This document shows positions 32,835 to 42,746 of a DNA stretch of 64,000 nt, piece by piece. The notes beneath the pieces are model-generated. The model worked only from the letters and a program-made list of their open reading frames with translations. It searched no databases and had not been told where the DNA came from. The stretch is from Blepharisma stoltei. Its lineage: Eukaryota > Ciliophora > Heterotrichea > Heterotrichida > Blepharismidae. A program made the translations under genes and the position numbers. The first letter of the stretch is position 1. Every line of letters begins with the position of its first letter. The DNA is taken from positions 248,001 to 312,000 of the forward strand of contig CAJZBQ010000009.1 in assembly GCA_914767885.1 (NCBI GenBank). Reading direction: 5' to 3'.

Positions 32835-33736
32835 TTGGAGGATTGCAAATTAATTTAGATTAAATTATCACATAAGAGCTGCATTTATCTAGTACTGAAT
32901 AATAAGAATAATAAAATATAAATTTTGTTGAAATAAAAAATTATAGTGCTTATATATTGAATCAAAAAATAGTTATGGCAACTAGCATTTGATGAATAAT
33001 TTTGATTCTCTTATAATAAAAATTAGAACTTCTTATCAGTCAAGTTGAGATAATATATTTTTATTTTAAGTACCCAAAAATGGAATTTTGCCTATATTTA
33101 ATTCAATTTAAAGAGAAGTTAACAGTTTAACAAGTTATTTGAAAAATAAATCAATGAATTCCTTTCTAACAATTAATAAACCTTACTCTTAAATCTAAGA
33201 CTTATTATAATTTTATTCTTTTGGTATTTATAATGATATGCAAGTTAATTTAAGTTAAAATTATAAGGTCATAAGCTGATAAACCACTAGCTGCCGATCT
33301 GGTGTGTAAGCCCACCTAGCCTAAGGATAACCTCCCTAGGCTAGAGCTACCTTTTTCGGATGCCCCATTAGTCCCGATAAGCAAAGACTAAGTCGGAAGC
33401 AAAACTTGGTTAGCCCCATCTGGTAGGGACAGGAAAACCTCCGAAGGAAAAACAAAAATTTCCCTCTTCGACAGGCATCCCCAAACCGGAAGGCCTACTT
33501 CAAAAAGTGGCAGAGGCACTATTTTCAGCTTCTTCGGGGCAGGTCCTACCTGCTCTATAGGTAGTGTCTCGAATTCCATCTTTTTCTCGACGTCACTATT
33601 TTATTTCTCGATATCCAAGAAAGTTCTCTCTATTCAATAGAATAAGATTATGAGTTAATTTTAAATGCAATCCAATACTATATGATGGAAATTAGTAAAA
33701 ACTGCATAGATATTGTTATTAGAAACAGCTATTAAA
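32835..33736. other. Divergent spacer with GC-rich island T
   Basis: About 33280-33600 is GC-rich, with a hairpin CCTAGCCTAAGG...CCTAGGCTAG (33316-33346) and no clear coding frame. The rest is AT-rich. No terminal repeats were found. It resembles the other islands in texture only. Confidence 0.45.
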
Positions 33737-34675
33737 ATGGAAAGCGAGAAGTCTAATAAGCCCAGCAATTCAGATTTTAAGCAGCAACGGCTCAGAGGCT
33801 GGAATTGCTCACCTAACTCAGTAGTAATTGGATCTTTATACATCGTAATTGGGGTTGGATTCATCATTTTTGGCTGTTTTGTCATAGAAAAATCAAATGA
33901 AGTTTACGAAGTTTCTGAAAGATACGATGACATAGGAGAATGCAAAGCAGACTGAAGAACTCCAAGGACCTGCGTTGTAGAGCTAGATGTTGAAGAGTAC
34001 ATGGAAAAGCCGATCTTTTTTTATTATGAAATTAAAAATTTCTATCAAAATCATCGAAAATTTTATAAGAGCCGTGACATTTATCAACTAATGGGAGATG
34101 ATAGATCAGAAAACGATGTCGAAAAATACTGCGACCCAGTAACAACAATGGAAGATTTAGGATTTTACACAACTTTGAATCTAACTGAAGACGATGTAGC
34201 AAACCCTTGTGGACTACTGCCCAAGGCATACTTTAATGACACTTTCTCATTTATAACTTCTAATGATACAGATAGTTTTATAGAAATTGAAATGGAAAAT
34301 GATAAAATTGCATGGGATGTAGACACTGACGAAAAATTCGAAGAAAACGATAATTCAGAAGAAGTACAGTGGATTGATGTAGAGAATGAACATTTCATTG
34401 TCTGGATGAATGTAGCTGGACTGCCATATTTTAGGAAGCTATGGGGAAGGATCGAGCAAGACTTGCCTGAAGGGAAATACCAAGTTGTTATTGTAAACAA
34501 TTATGATGTCGCCTCTTTTAATGGACAAAAGTGGGTTGTAATTAGTACGACTTCAAGGTTCGGAGGGAAAGTGGCGTTCATTGGAGTTTTATATATCATT
34601 TTTGGAGCTTGCGCATTGTTTGGGGCAATTATTATTTTCCTCACTGTTTATTTGAGGAAGAGGGCTGGGAGATAA
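33737..34675 (+). CDS. CDC50/LEM3-family P4-ATPase subunit
   Basis: 312 residues. Two membrane helices near the ends (about 35-57, SLYIVIGVGFIIFGC; about 275-300, VAFIGVLYIIFGACALFGAI) enclose a large extracellular/lumenal domain with conserved Cys and NxT/S sites, the CDC50 topology. Family motifs: FFYYEIKNFYQNHRKFYKSR, DIYQLMGD, NPCGLLPKAYFNDTF, FIVWMNVAGLPYFRKLWG. These proteins pair with P4-ATPase flippases for ER exit and lipid transport. The ATG at 33737 is chosen since it precedes KPSNSDFKQQRLRGWNCSPN. One TGA is Trp (33953-33955). Confidence 0.95.
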
Positions 34676-34743
34676 TATTATATTAATTAACAAACATAAT
34701 TCGCATGTATCATTTTATTTGACATATAAGAAATTTCATGTTA

Positions 34744-35133
34744 CTCCCCCCCCCCCCCCCCCTCCGTGAGCGAACAAAACCATTAGAAAAATCGCCATTT
34801 TTTGACCAAAAACCCACCCTCCGTGAGTGAACAAAAATTTTTTTAATAGAAAAAAATTTTAATGGAAAAAAATTTTGATATATAAGTGATAATTAGTATA
34901 ATGAAATCTAGAGCTAATTCTGTTTAATTTTAAACAAATTGCGTTTTAAAACATAAATTTTGCAAATTAAATTAATATTTGCTTCCCAATTTTTGCAAAT
35001 TAGGATTTTTTTAAATTTCGAAAAAAATATTTTTTATAAAATTTATATATAAATTTTTTTTAAAAAAAAAAATTAACCCCCCTCCGTGAGCGAACAAAAT
35101 TTTTTTGTTCGCTCACGGAGGGGGGGGGGGGAG
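34744..35133 (-). mobile_element. A-family MITE (A8), 390 bp, intergenic
   Basis: TTA duplications (34741-34743, 35134-35136). It has the same length as A2, with only a handful of differences seen by eye (single T insertions, GTGAGC versus GTGAGT). It lies between the CDC50 gene and the end of the EEP gene. Confidence 0.95.
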
Positions 35134-35188
35134 TTAGTATCTTTTTTAAGATATATATAAAATATTAAAACTATACTTTGTTCATTAT

Positions 35189-36307
35189 TTAACATAACGA
35201 AAGAATGAAGTCAGCATATACTGAGCAATGGCTAGATGCCCATGTTTTTTTACTCAATGCTTTTCCAACGACCTCACAATTAGGCGGCTCTTCAAGGTTT
35301 CTATAATAGATCCTATCAAATCTATTATATGAACTCCAGCTTGGATAAGTGAAGCCATTCCCTTCACTTTCCTTCGTTTTTCATGCGTCTTTTAGCGTGC
35401 TGAGCTGTTGTTTTATATGGTATTTTCCTTCTAATACATCTCCAGGCACCTGATATTTTTCTTTGATTTTGAAATCTCCTAACAAGATCTGAGGAATCCT
35501 CCCTTTATCACTTTTATCCATAAATCCTAAGATTTCTGATGCCTGCATAACTTGGCGCTTATTGTCAGTTGTCATTTGGACATTAAAGACTTCAAATGCT
35601 TTTTTTGGGTGGCTTATAAGGGCTCTTATACAATACCTTTCATTTGAGTCTTCCTTTGATGATGAAAGTTTTATTGAAGTTACATCAGAAATAGGATACC
35701 TTGAAATAACGGCAATACCTTCTATTGTCCCATCCTTATAAACCATCGAATCATGCCAATAATAATACGGATACTCAGGTATTGCGTCTAATATTTCTTT
35801 AAGCATGTTTCTTCCTTTGGGCTTGTCTAATAAAAAGCTTTCTGTAAGCCATCTAAAAGTTCTCTCAAATAGACATTGTCCATGATAAGGGTCATTTTTT
35901 ATGTCTTGCAGACATAGGATATCAGGGTTTGTTTTTTTGATTTGTTGGACAATCATATGTTTCCGTTTATCTCAGTCAGGATCATCATCAAATTTTGTTA
36001 TATTATAAGTTTGTGCTCTTAATATACAAGGAGTCCCTATATAATATTTACCTGGTTCATTAACATAAATAAGTGGGCAAACTGCTCGAAGAACATAAGT
36101 AGTTAATGAAATATCATCCTTTATATGAATTCAGTTATTTCCGAAAGGAACCAGTAATTCAAAGGTAGGGTCGTCATCATCTATGAATTTGGCAATAGAG
36201 CTGAATAGGGATTACTGATAGAGAGACTCATAACTGCAGGACCTAAAATTATAGATGGCATAGGTTCTTGAGTCTAATAAAATCTTTAAAGGTGACTGAG
36301 ACTCCAT
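35189..36307 (-). CDS. Endonuclease/exonuclease/phosphatase (EEP) family protein
   Basis: 367 residues after one 15-nt intron (362 if a second is used). EEP-fold motifs: PDILCLQDIKND (first strand and metal ligand; usually Glu, here Asp), GIAVISRYPI, QILLGDFK (usual GDFN), and the C-terminal SSHCSVYADF (usual SDHxPV). Asn-to-Lys in GDFK and Asp-to-Ser in SSH are departures from active nucleases, so activity may differ. An N-terminal region of about 120 residues (LLDSRTYAIYNFRSCSYESL...LVPFGNNWIHIKDDISL) precedes the fold. TGA is Trp several times. Members act on nucleic acids, phosphoinositides or sphingomyelin; the substrate is not visible. Confidence 0.8.
36037..36051 (-). other. Ambiguous 15-nt intron
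   Basis: GTAAATATTATATAG on the minus strand fits the intron pattern, but its 15 nt contain no in-frame stop in this phase. Both retained (NEPGKYYIGTP) and spliced (NEPGTP) forms read through. Its status cannot be decided from sequence. Confidence 0.45.
36201..36215 (-). other. 15-nt intron
   Basis: On the minus strand GTAATCCCTATTCAG. Removal joins YESLYH to SIAKFIDDD; retention brings TAA. Confidence 0.85.
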
Positions 36308-36805
36308 TCCTAGGAAATAAGTTTTATTATTGATTAAAGTGAAATTTAAATTTTTGAAGTAAAATTTAACCATTCGATATTTTATCATTACGGCGATAAT
36401 GAATTTAATAAATATGAAAAGCGTTAATACTGAAAAGTCTGAAGAATGCCATAAAAAACTTTTGAAATAAATGATGAAATAAATTTAAATTTAAAAATAC
36501 ATGAAAAAGCGCCATCATAATTGCGGTTTAAATATATATGTAAAAGTTTTGTTTATTTGAAACATTTCAGTTGAATTTAAGCAAAAATAATAATCAGAAT
36601 TAAAGCTGAAGTTTTTAACACAAAAAATTACAAAAGACAACGCTATCAAATTTTTTATAATTCTATTAGTTAAGAAAAGGAATACTAAATTTATTAATTT
36701 AGCATACTTATTATCTTAGTTTTCAATACTACTCCTTCTTTCCCTATTATTTCTCATTAAATTTTTTCCTCATCAAAGTAAATATAAAGTAGCCAAAATG
36801 ATTTA
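36308..36805. other. Divergent non-coding spacer
   Basis: About 500 bp AT-rich upstream region shared by the EEP gene and the next gene; nothing specific seen. Confidence 0.5.
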
Positions 36806-37414
36806 ATGAATAATAAATCCAAAGGGTGCTGCTCATGCTTTAAAGCTATGTTCAGCAGTAGACCAAAGTCGTAATTCCAATTCAGTATCAAAAACAATAA
36901 ATCTGATAATACCGCAGCAGCTAAAAGTCCTCAAAAAACACAGCCCACTGAAGAAGCTTCAAATAAATCGCCTGAAGCAAAAGAAAAAAGAAATCCTAAT
37001 TCAAAGCTTGGGAAAAATAATAAAAAAGCTAAAACAGGACGATTAATAGTCAATGCAGAGACTTTTCCATTAGATGAGTCTTCAATTTCTCTACGCATAT
37101 CAAATGATATCAGCATTTCTAATGATGTTCTATTTTATGATAAAAATTCAATTGGCAATCAAAGTGTTGACCCAGAGCAAATCAGATGCAATCTTGATGC
37201 CGCTTTTCACATTATGCAAGACGCCTTAAATACTTCATTTATAAATTCCAATTATCTGGATAGTGATGGCAAAGAACCTTTTACAAAAGTTGTGAAAAAT
37301 ATAAACTTTAAAGAGCTATTGAAAGACGAAGAAATCAGCATTTCAAGAGATAGCAATAATGAAAAGATTAGTAGCTATCCCTCTATGAGCAATAAAGAGT
37401 TTTGCTTGCTATAG
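36806..37414 (+). CDS. Small hydrophilic protein with N-terminal Cys cluster
   Basis: 197 residues after a 15-nt intron at 36871-36885. It starts MNNKSKGCCSCFKAMFSSRP: the CCSCF cluster behind a basic leader is a likely palmitoylation site, so membrane attachment is possible. A Lys/Ser/Pro-rich region follows, then a moderately structured C-terminal half (ETFPLDESSISLRI, NLDAAFHIMQDALNTSF, VVKNINFKELLKDEEI). No domain recognised. Stop TAG at 37412-37414. Confidence 0.7.
36871..36885 (+). other. 15-nt intron
   Basis: GTAATTCCAATTCAG. Removal joins SSRPKS to IKNNKSDN; retention gives TAA. Confidence 0.85.
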
Positions 37415-38727
37415 AGATAATACTTTTAATATTAAAATATTAATAGAAATTATTTATTAACTAGAATATTTTAAATCTTTAAATTTTAAATAATTCTCTA
37501 ACATAATATACAAAGCTTAAGCTGCAGAGCTAATAAGTTAAGGCTTAATTAAAATAATTATTATTTATTATTAAAAAAAATTATATAAAAAAATTTGTGG
37601 ACTGCCTCTGATGAGTTATTTTTCCTAAATGTAATTCTTCATATACCTTGCTAATTCAAAAAGGAGAGTAAGTTATTTATAAGTGACTCTGCTAGATAAT
37701 AGGGTGAATAAGGAAATCTAATGAAATTACATTTTAGAATAAATTATTCTTCAGAAAAATAAACTTATTATATTCAAAATAGGATATCTTCTTTTAAAAT
37801 TACAGGAAAATCGATATATCAAAGACTTTAAAAGCCTATTGAACTATGATTCGGATTAGCTGTTATATTTTAATTGATATAGTCTAGGATAATTTATAGT
37901 TTGCTTACTCCCCCCCCCCCTCCGTGAGCGAACAAAAAAATTTTGTTCGCTCACGGAGGGGGGTTAATTTTTTTTTTTAAAAAAAAAATTTATATATAAA
38001 TTTTATAAAAAATATTTTTTTCGAAATTTAAAAAAAATCCTAATTTGCAAAAATTGGGAAGCAAATATTAATTTAATTTGCAAAATTTATGTTTTAAAAC
38101 GCAATTTGTTTAAAAATTAAACAGAATTAGCTCTAGATTTCATTATACTAATTATCACTTATATATCAAAATTTTTTTCCATTAAAATTTTTTCTATTAA
38201 AAAAATTTTTGTTCACTCACGGAGGGTGGGTTTTTGGTCAAAAAATGGCGATTTTTCTAATGGTTTTGTTCGCTCACGGAGGGGGGGGGGGAGTTAGATA
38301 TAAATTGGTCTTCCAGCCTACATGCTGGATAGGTATCAAAAATTACCAAACCAACTCTATAATTTGGCAAATGTCAATTATAAACTGCACTCATCAACTT
38401 ATAGAATTATTTTAATAAGCCAACTCCAATAGTTAGAATGCCAATTTATATCTCAAAGTGAACTATAAGAAGTCCTTGCTATATGCATTTTGAGCTTGCA
38501 TTTTCGGGAAATTTTAATTTATGATGAAAATATATATGGATAAGCAACTTCTCAAAACTTTTCGAAATGGCGCAACATTTTAATATAAAATACAATAAAG
38601 GATAATATTTAATCCGATATTCTTTATTGATAATTTTTTATGATTTTGATGGGTTGTGACTATATAAATTTCCATATTAGTCTGCTCAAACATATTTTTT
38701 CAGTAATTTGTTTTCATTTATAAAATA
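37415..38727. other. Intergenic region holding A9
   Basis: 37415-37904 and 38297-38727 are AT-rich with no gene; A9 occupies the middle. Confidence 0.55.
37908..38293 (+). mobile_element. A-family MITE (A9), 386 bp, intergenic
   Basis: TTA duplications (37905-37907, 38294-38296). Perfect left hairpin (CTCCGTGAGCGAACAAAA and inverse), GGGGGGTTAATT, the common interior, and two right inverted units. In inverse orientation it is nearly the same sequence as A2 and A8. Confidence 0.95.
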
Positions 38728-39141
38728 ATGGTGTTTGTAGATAATTCAAAAATTATCAGTTCAGAGGACAGCTGGTTCAAGAGATCCCAAGACGCATTGA
38801 AAGAAAGGTTTTTCAATGTAGCAAACGAAATTAAATCATCCCAGAACAAGTTTTATGAGATAGAAAAAAGATGCTACCAAGAAGGTCGTGGTCAATGCCT
38901 TGCCCAACATGATGAATTCAAGCTCCTTATAGCTGACCTTCAAAGAAAGCAAGAAAAGGAAAAACAAAAGTGCTTTGATACCTGCAAAGCCCTCATTCCT
39001 AAAGATCAAAACACAAATATAAAGCAAGTAAATTGGGAAAGCGACTATTTCGAGTGCTACTCACTTTATATGGAGAGATATATAAAGCTGATGCAGAATG
39101 AAAGCGAAGTCTATAAGAACGCGACAAGCAAGCTGCTTTAA
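38728..39141 (+). CDS. Small coiled-coil protein with paired cysteines
   Basis: 137 residues, uninterrupted. Mostly helical and charged, with Cys pairs RCYQEGRGQC, KCFDTC and a later CYSLY. The spacing of helices and Cys recalls small mitochondrial intermembrane-space proteins (CX3C/CX9C or FAM136A-like), but the match is loose. ATG at 38728 is the first in frame (MVFVDNSKIISSEDSW). No TGA codons. Stop TAA at 39139-39141. Confidence 0.6.
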   Translation: MVFVDNSKIISSEDSWFKRSQDALKERFFNVANEIKSSQNKFYEIEKRCYQEGRGQCLAQHDEFKLLIADLQRKQEKEKQKCFDTCKALIPKDQNTNIKQVNWESDYFECYSLYMERYIKLMQNESEVYKNATSKLL

Positions 39142-39388
39142 AGTAATGAATAATGAAAAATTAATAAAATTGTCTAATGGAATTATATAGAATGAATCAA
39201 ATAATAGGGAAACGCTTGATAGTATAAATATGGGTTTAGAATCTCTATTTTGCTATTTTATAAAGCAAATTTTTAGGCAATTATTTTCTTCATACTTTCT
39301 ATTTATATTAGAAAATTAAAAATTTTGAATAAAATAAAATCTAAATTTTTCCCCGAAATTTTCTTTATCCATATATTATTACAATAAT

Positions 39389-41386
39389 ATGCTGCTCTCG
39401 CGAACTTTAAGAAATCTCAACCCTCTCCAAAGATGGATTCGCACTCACGATGCAGGTCCTCTTGAAGAGCTAGAAAGAGATTTCTTGCCTTCTGAAGTTC
39501 TCTATAAGCAATTTTCAGAGAGAGGATTTGATTTTTATGCAGGGGTCCCAGATTCCTTCTTAAAAGATTTTACTGGATATATAGCCGATAATCATCCACC
39601 TAACAAGCACATCATAACAGCAAATGAAGGTACAGCTGTCTCAGTTGCTGCAGGCTACTATATGGCGACACGCAAATATCCAATCGTTTATTTACAAAAT
39701 TCAGGCCTCGGCAATGTTATTAACCCCATCCTCAGCCTTTGTGATACCAGAGTTTACAAAATCCCCATCCTTTTCCTCATCGGCTGGCGTGGTGAGCCAG
39801 GCAAAAAAGATGAGCCTCAGCATTTAGTCCAAGGGAAAGTTATGAGCAACTTATTGACAGATTTAAGTATCAATTACGACGTTTTGCCAAACTTTGAAGA
39901 AGGCTCAGGAGCTTCAATTGACACTGCTTTGTATCATTTGAAATCAAGAGGGTCTCCTTATGCTTTTCTTGTCAGACGTAAAAATTTTGTGGACTATGAT
40001 TCCAAAAGTCAAATAAAGGTAGACCTCCCTATGAGTAGAGAAGATGCAATTGACAAGCTGACTGATAAACTTTCTAAGTTCGATATAGTAGTTTCTACTA
40101 GTGGATTTGCCTCAAGAGAGCTATCAGATATAAGGCATCATAAAAACCAGCACCAAGACCAAGATTTCTATTGTGTAGGCTCATCAGGGCATACTTCAAG
40201 CATAGCACTAGGTATCGCAATTGCAAAACCATCAAAAAAAGTTTATTGCTTCGATGGTGATGGCTCTTTTCTCATGCACATGGGATCAATTGCGACAAAT
40301 GGCTCAAGACAGCTGCCTAATTTTAGACACATCTTGCTAAACAACGGATGCCATGATACTGTAGGAGGCCAGCCCACTAATGGTTTTGACATTGATTTCC
40401 CTAGAATCGCAAAGGCTTGTGGGTACAAATATGTAGCGTCTGTATCAACAAAAGAAGAGCTTGATAAAAGTTTTAACGAAATGGAGCAGACAGTAGGGTC
40501 TTGTTTCTTAGAAATCAAGGTTGCAAGGAGGACGAGAAACGACTTAGGCAGGTTTAAAGGAGATCCAAAAGATAACAAGGTCAATTTTATGAATTTCTTA
40601 CTCCCCCCTTTAAATTGGAACTAAAAATTTTGTTCCAATTTAAAGGGGGGTTAATTTTTTTTTTTTTTTAAATTTCAATATAAAATTTTTTTATATATAA
40701 AAATTTTTAAAAAAAAATTCATTCAAAAAACTTATCGAGTTAGATTAATAAATTTGTTTAATAAAAGGCTATTTACTCTTTATCCTTTAAAAAAAGCAAG
40801 ATATAACTAAATTTTCATTATTAGTTATACGCCACTATTAATTGGCATCAAAATTATTTGCACAAAAATTATTATTTTTATTGATAAAAAAAAATTTAAA
40901 AAAAAAAAATTTAGAAAATTTATCATCAAAGTGCTAATTTTGTTTAAATAAGATGCTATTTATACTCTATTCTTTAAAATAAAGCAAGAAATAACTAAAT
41001 TTTGAAATTTTATAAAGAATTCCTATTGAATTTATATCAAAACTATTTAAATAAAAAAATATCATTTTTATTAAAAACAATAAAAAATTTTAAAAAAAAA
41101 ATAATTTTTTTTTAAAAATTTAGCAATTAAGGATAATAAATTTATTTAAATAAGATGCTCTTTATACTTTCTTCTTTAAACAAGAACAAGATATAACTAA
41201 ATTTTTAATTTTAGTTAAGAAGAAACATTTAACTTATATCAAAACTTTTTAGATAAAAAATTATATATAATTTTTTATTATAAAATTAAATTTTGTTCCA
41301 ATTTAAAAGGGGGGTTAATTTACCAAAAAAGTGAAAATTTTACCTATATTTTGTTCCAATTTAAAGTGGGGGAGTTAGAGCTTTAG
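39389..41386 (+). CDS. Phosphonopyruvate decarboxylase
   Basis: 406 residues after removing element F1. Thiamine-diphosphate enzyme that converts phosphonopyruvate to phosphonoacetaldehyde, the second step toward 2-aminoethylphosphonate, which ciliates put into phosphonolipids. Family motifs: FYAGVPDSFLKDF at about 50, NEGTAVSVAAGYYMATRKYP with the catalytic Glu, YLQNSGLGNVINP, and the cofactor motif GDGSFLMHMGSIA...LLNNGCHDTVGGQ (about 290-325). The first ~22 residues (MLLSRTLRNLNPLQRWIRTH) are Arg-rich and amphipathic, a possible mitochondrial presequence. F1 sits three codons before the end: removal gives ...NFMNFLEL then TAG (41384-41386). The thiolase ATG follows 28 bp later. Confidence 0.92.
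40601..41374 (+). mobile_element. F-family MITE/IES (F1), 774 bp
   Basis: TTA duplication (40598-40600, 41375-41377); CTCCC...GGGAG ends. The unit TTTAAATTGGAACAAAA forms a left hairpin with its inverse (40607-40650) and appears twice inverted at the right (about 41287-41312 and 41349-41366). The plan is the same as A and B with a different unit. The interior carries three diverged tandem repeats. Confidence 0.9.
40750..41285. repeat. Three diverged tandem repeats inside F1
   Basis: Repeats of roughly 180-190 bp start near 40755, 40940 and 41140. Each has TTT(G/A)TTTAA(A)TAA, a GATGCT-ATTTA/TCTTTA-TACT pattern, CTTTAAA, CAAGA(T)ATAACTAAATTTT and TATATCAAAACT-like segments in the same order. 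Alignment is by eye. Confidence 0.6.
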
Positions 41387-41414
41387 AGTAATTGGATATT
41401 TAATATTCTTATAA

Positions 41415-42623
41415 ATGGAAGCAAGGAGACTCAAAGTAATTGAACAGCATTTATTGGGGCTTCAAGAAGTTTGCATTGTGGCAGCTGGAAGATCGCCAGT
41501 TCATAGGATCTTTGGTGAATTATCGGCAATAAGTTCTATCGATTTAGCAGCAAATACTCTTGCAGGGACTCTGTCTAAATACAATATCAATACAGATAAT
41601 ATTCAAGAGCTTTATATGGGAAACTTGTTTTCCCCAAACCTTGGGCAAAATCCAGCCAAACAAGTGGCAGTAAAATCAGGTCTTAGTGATAGTGCAAACT
41701 GCATGATCTTAAATAAGCTGTGTGCTAGTGGGATGAAAGCAATTATGCTTGCTGCGATGTCGATTGCTCAAGGAAGTGCTGATTGTGCAGCTGCAGGAGG
41801 CATGGAAAGCATGTCTAATGCACCTTATTTACATCCTAAAATAAGAGACGGCTTGGTCAGAGGAAACCATAAAGCTCTTGACTCTATTGACCATGATGCA
41901 TTTATTGATCCCTTTTCTGGACACTTGCCACCTTTTATATCTGACAAGGTCTCAGAGAAAGTAAATATTTCAAGAGAAGAACTCGATAGTTATGCAGAAG
42001 AAAGCTATAAAAAGGCTTCAAATGCGTGGAAAATGAATAAGTTCGTCAATGAAGTAATCCCTATCCAAAATCAAAAAAAAGCTGGGAAAATTATTGATAA
42101 AGATAATTTAAAAGGAGGAGATTTTGATATAAAAAAATTAAGACCAGTGCTAAAAAACGGAAAAACAACAGCTGGAAATTCATGTGGGCTAAATGATGGA
42201 GCATCTGTAATTGTGCTGTGCTCAAGGAAAAAAGCTAATGAAATGGGCTGGAAAGTACTAGCAACCATAGTATCAATGGCAGATGCTGAACAAGCCTGCA
42301 TTGATTTTCCATTGACACCTAGCTTGGCAATCAAAAAAGCTTTACAAAGAGCAAGCTTGCCAATAAATCAGCTTGATTTTATAGAGATAAACGAAGCTTT
42401 CTCATCAGTGATAGTCGGAAATTCGAAGCTGCTCAACTATGATATAGGAAAAATAAATGCATATGGAGGCGGAATTGCTATGGGCCATCCAGTCGGCAGC
42501 TCTGGATGCCGAATAGTTGTAACTTTATTATCAGTCTTAAAACAAGAAGGCGGAAACTATGGCTCAGCAGCGATTTGTAATGGCGGTGGAGGTGCTTCTG
42601 CAATAATTATTAAAAAAGAATAA
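41415..42623 (+). CDS. Acetyl-CoA C-acetyltransferase (thiolase)
   Basis: 402 residues, uninterrupted. Thiolase superfamily: nucleophile Cys in LNKLCASGMKA (about 101), AAGGMESMSNAP, NEAFSS (about 325), the catalytic His in GGIAMGHPVGSSGCR (about 355), and the second Cys in ICNGGGGASA (usually CxGGG). The substrate-loop Met of biosynthetic enzymes has no clear match. It condenses two acetyl-CoA, or cleaves acetoacetyl-CoA; direction unknown. A leader of about 18 residues precedes the family start (EVCIVAAGRSP) and could be an organellar presequence. Lies 28 bp after the decarboxylase stop. Confidence 0.92.
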   Translation: MEARRLKVIEQHLLGLQEVCIVAAGRSPVHRIFGELSAISSIDLAANTLAGTLSKYNINTDNIQELYMGNLFSPNLGQNPAKQVAVKSGLSDSANCMILNKLCASGMKAIMLAAMSIAQGSADCAAAGGMESMSNAPYLHPKIRDGLVRGNHKALDSIDHDAFIDPFSGHLPPFISDKVSEKVNISREELDSYAEESYKKASNAWKMNKFVNEVIPIQNQKKAGKIIDKDNLKGGDFDIKKLRPVLKNGKTTAGNSCGLNDGASVIVLCSRKKANEMGWKVLATIVSMADAEQACIDFPLTPSLAIKKALQRASLPINQLDFIEINEAFSSVIVGNSKLLNYDIGKINAYGGGIAMGHPVGSSGCRIVVTLLSVLKQEGGNYGSAAICNGGGGASAIIIKKE

Positions 42624-42746
42624 TTAATAAATCATTGAATATCCTGTTTTCCTTTAAATTGCAATAAATAAATCATGGCTTAATGAAAATCACTATAGTT
42701 TTGACTATTGAAGGGAATATAGTATAGGTTTAAAATAATAAATATA

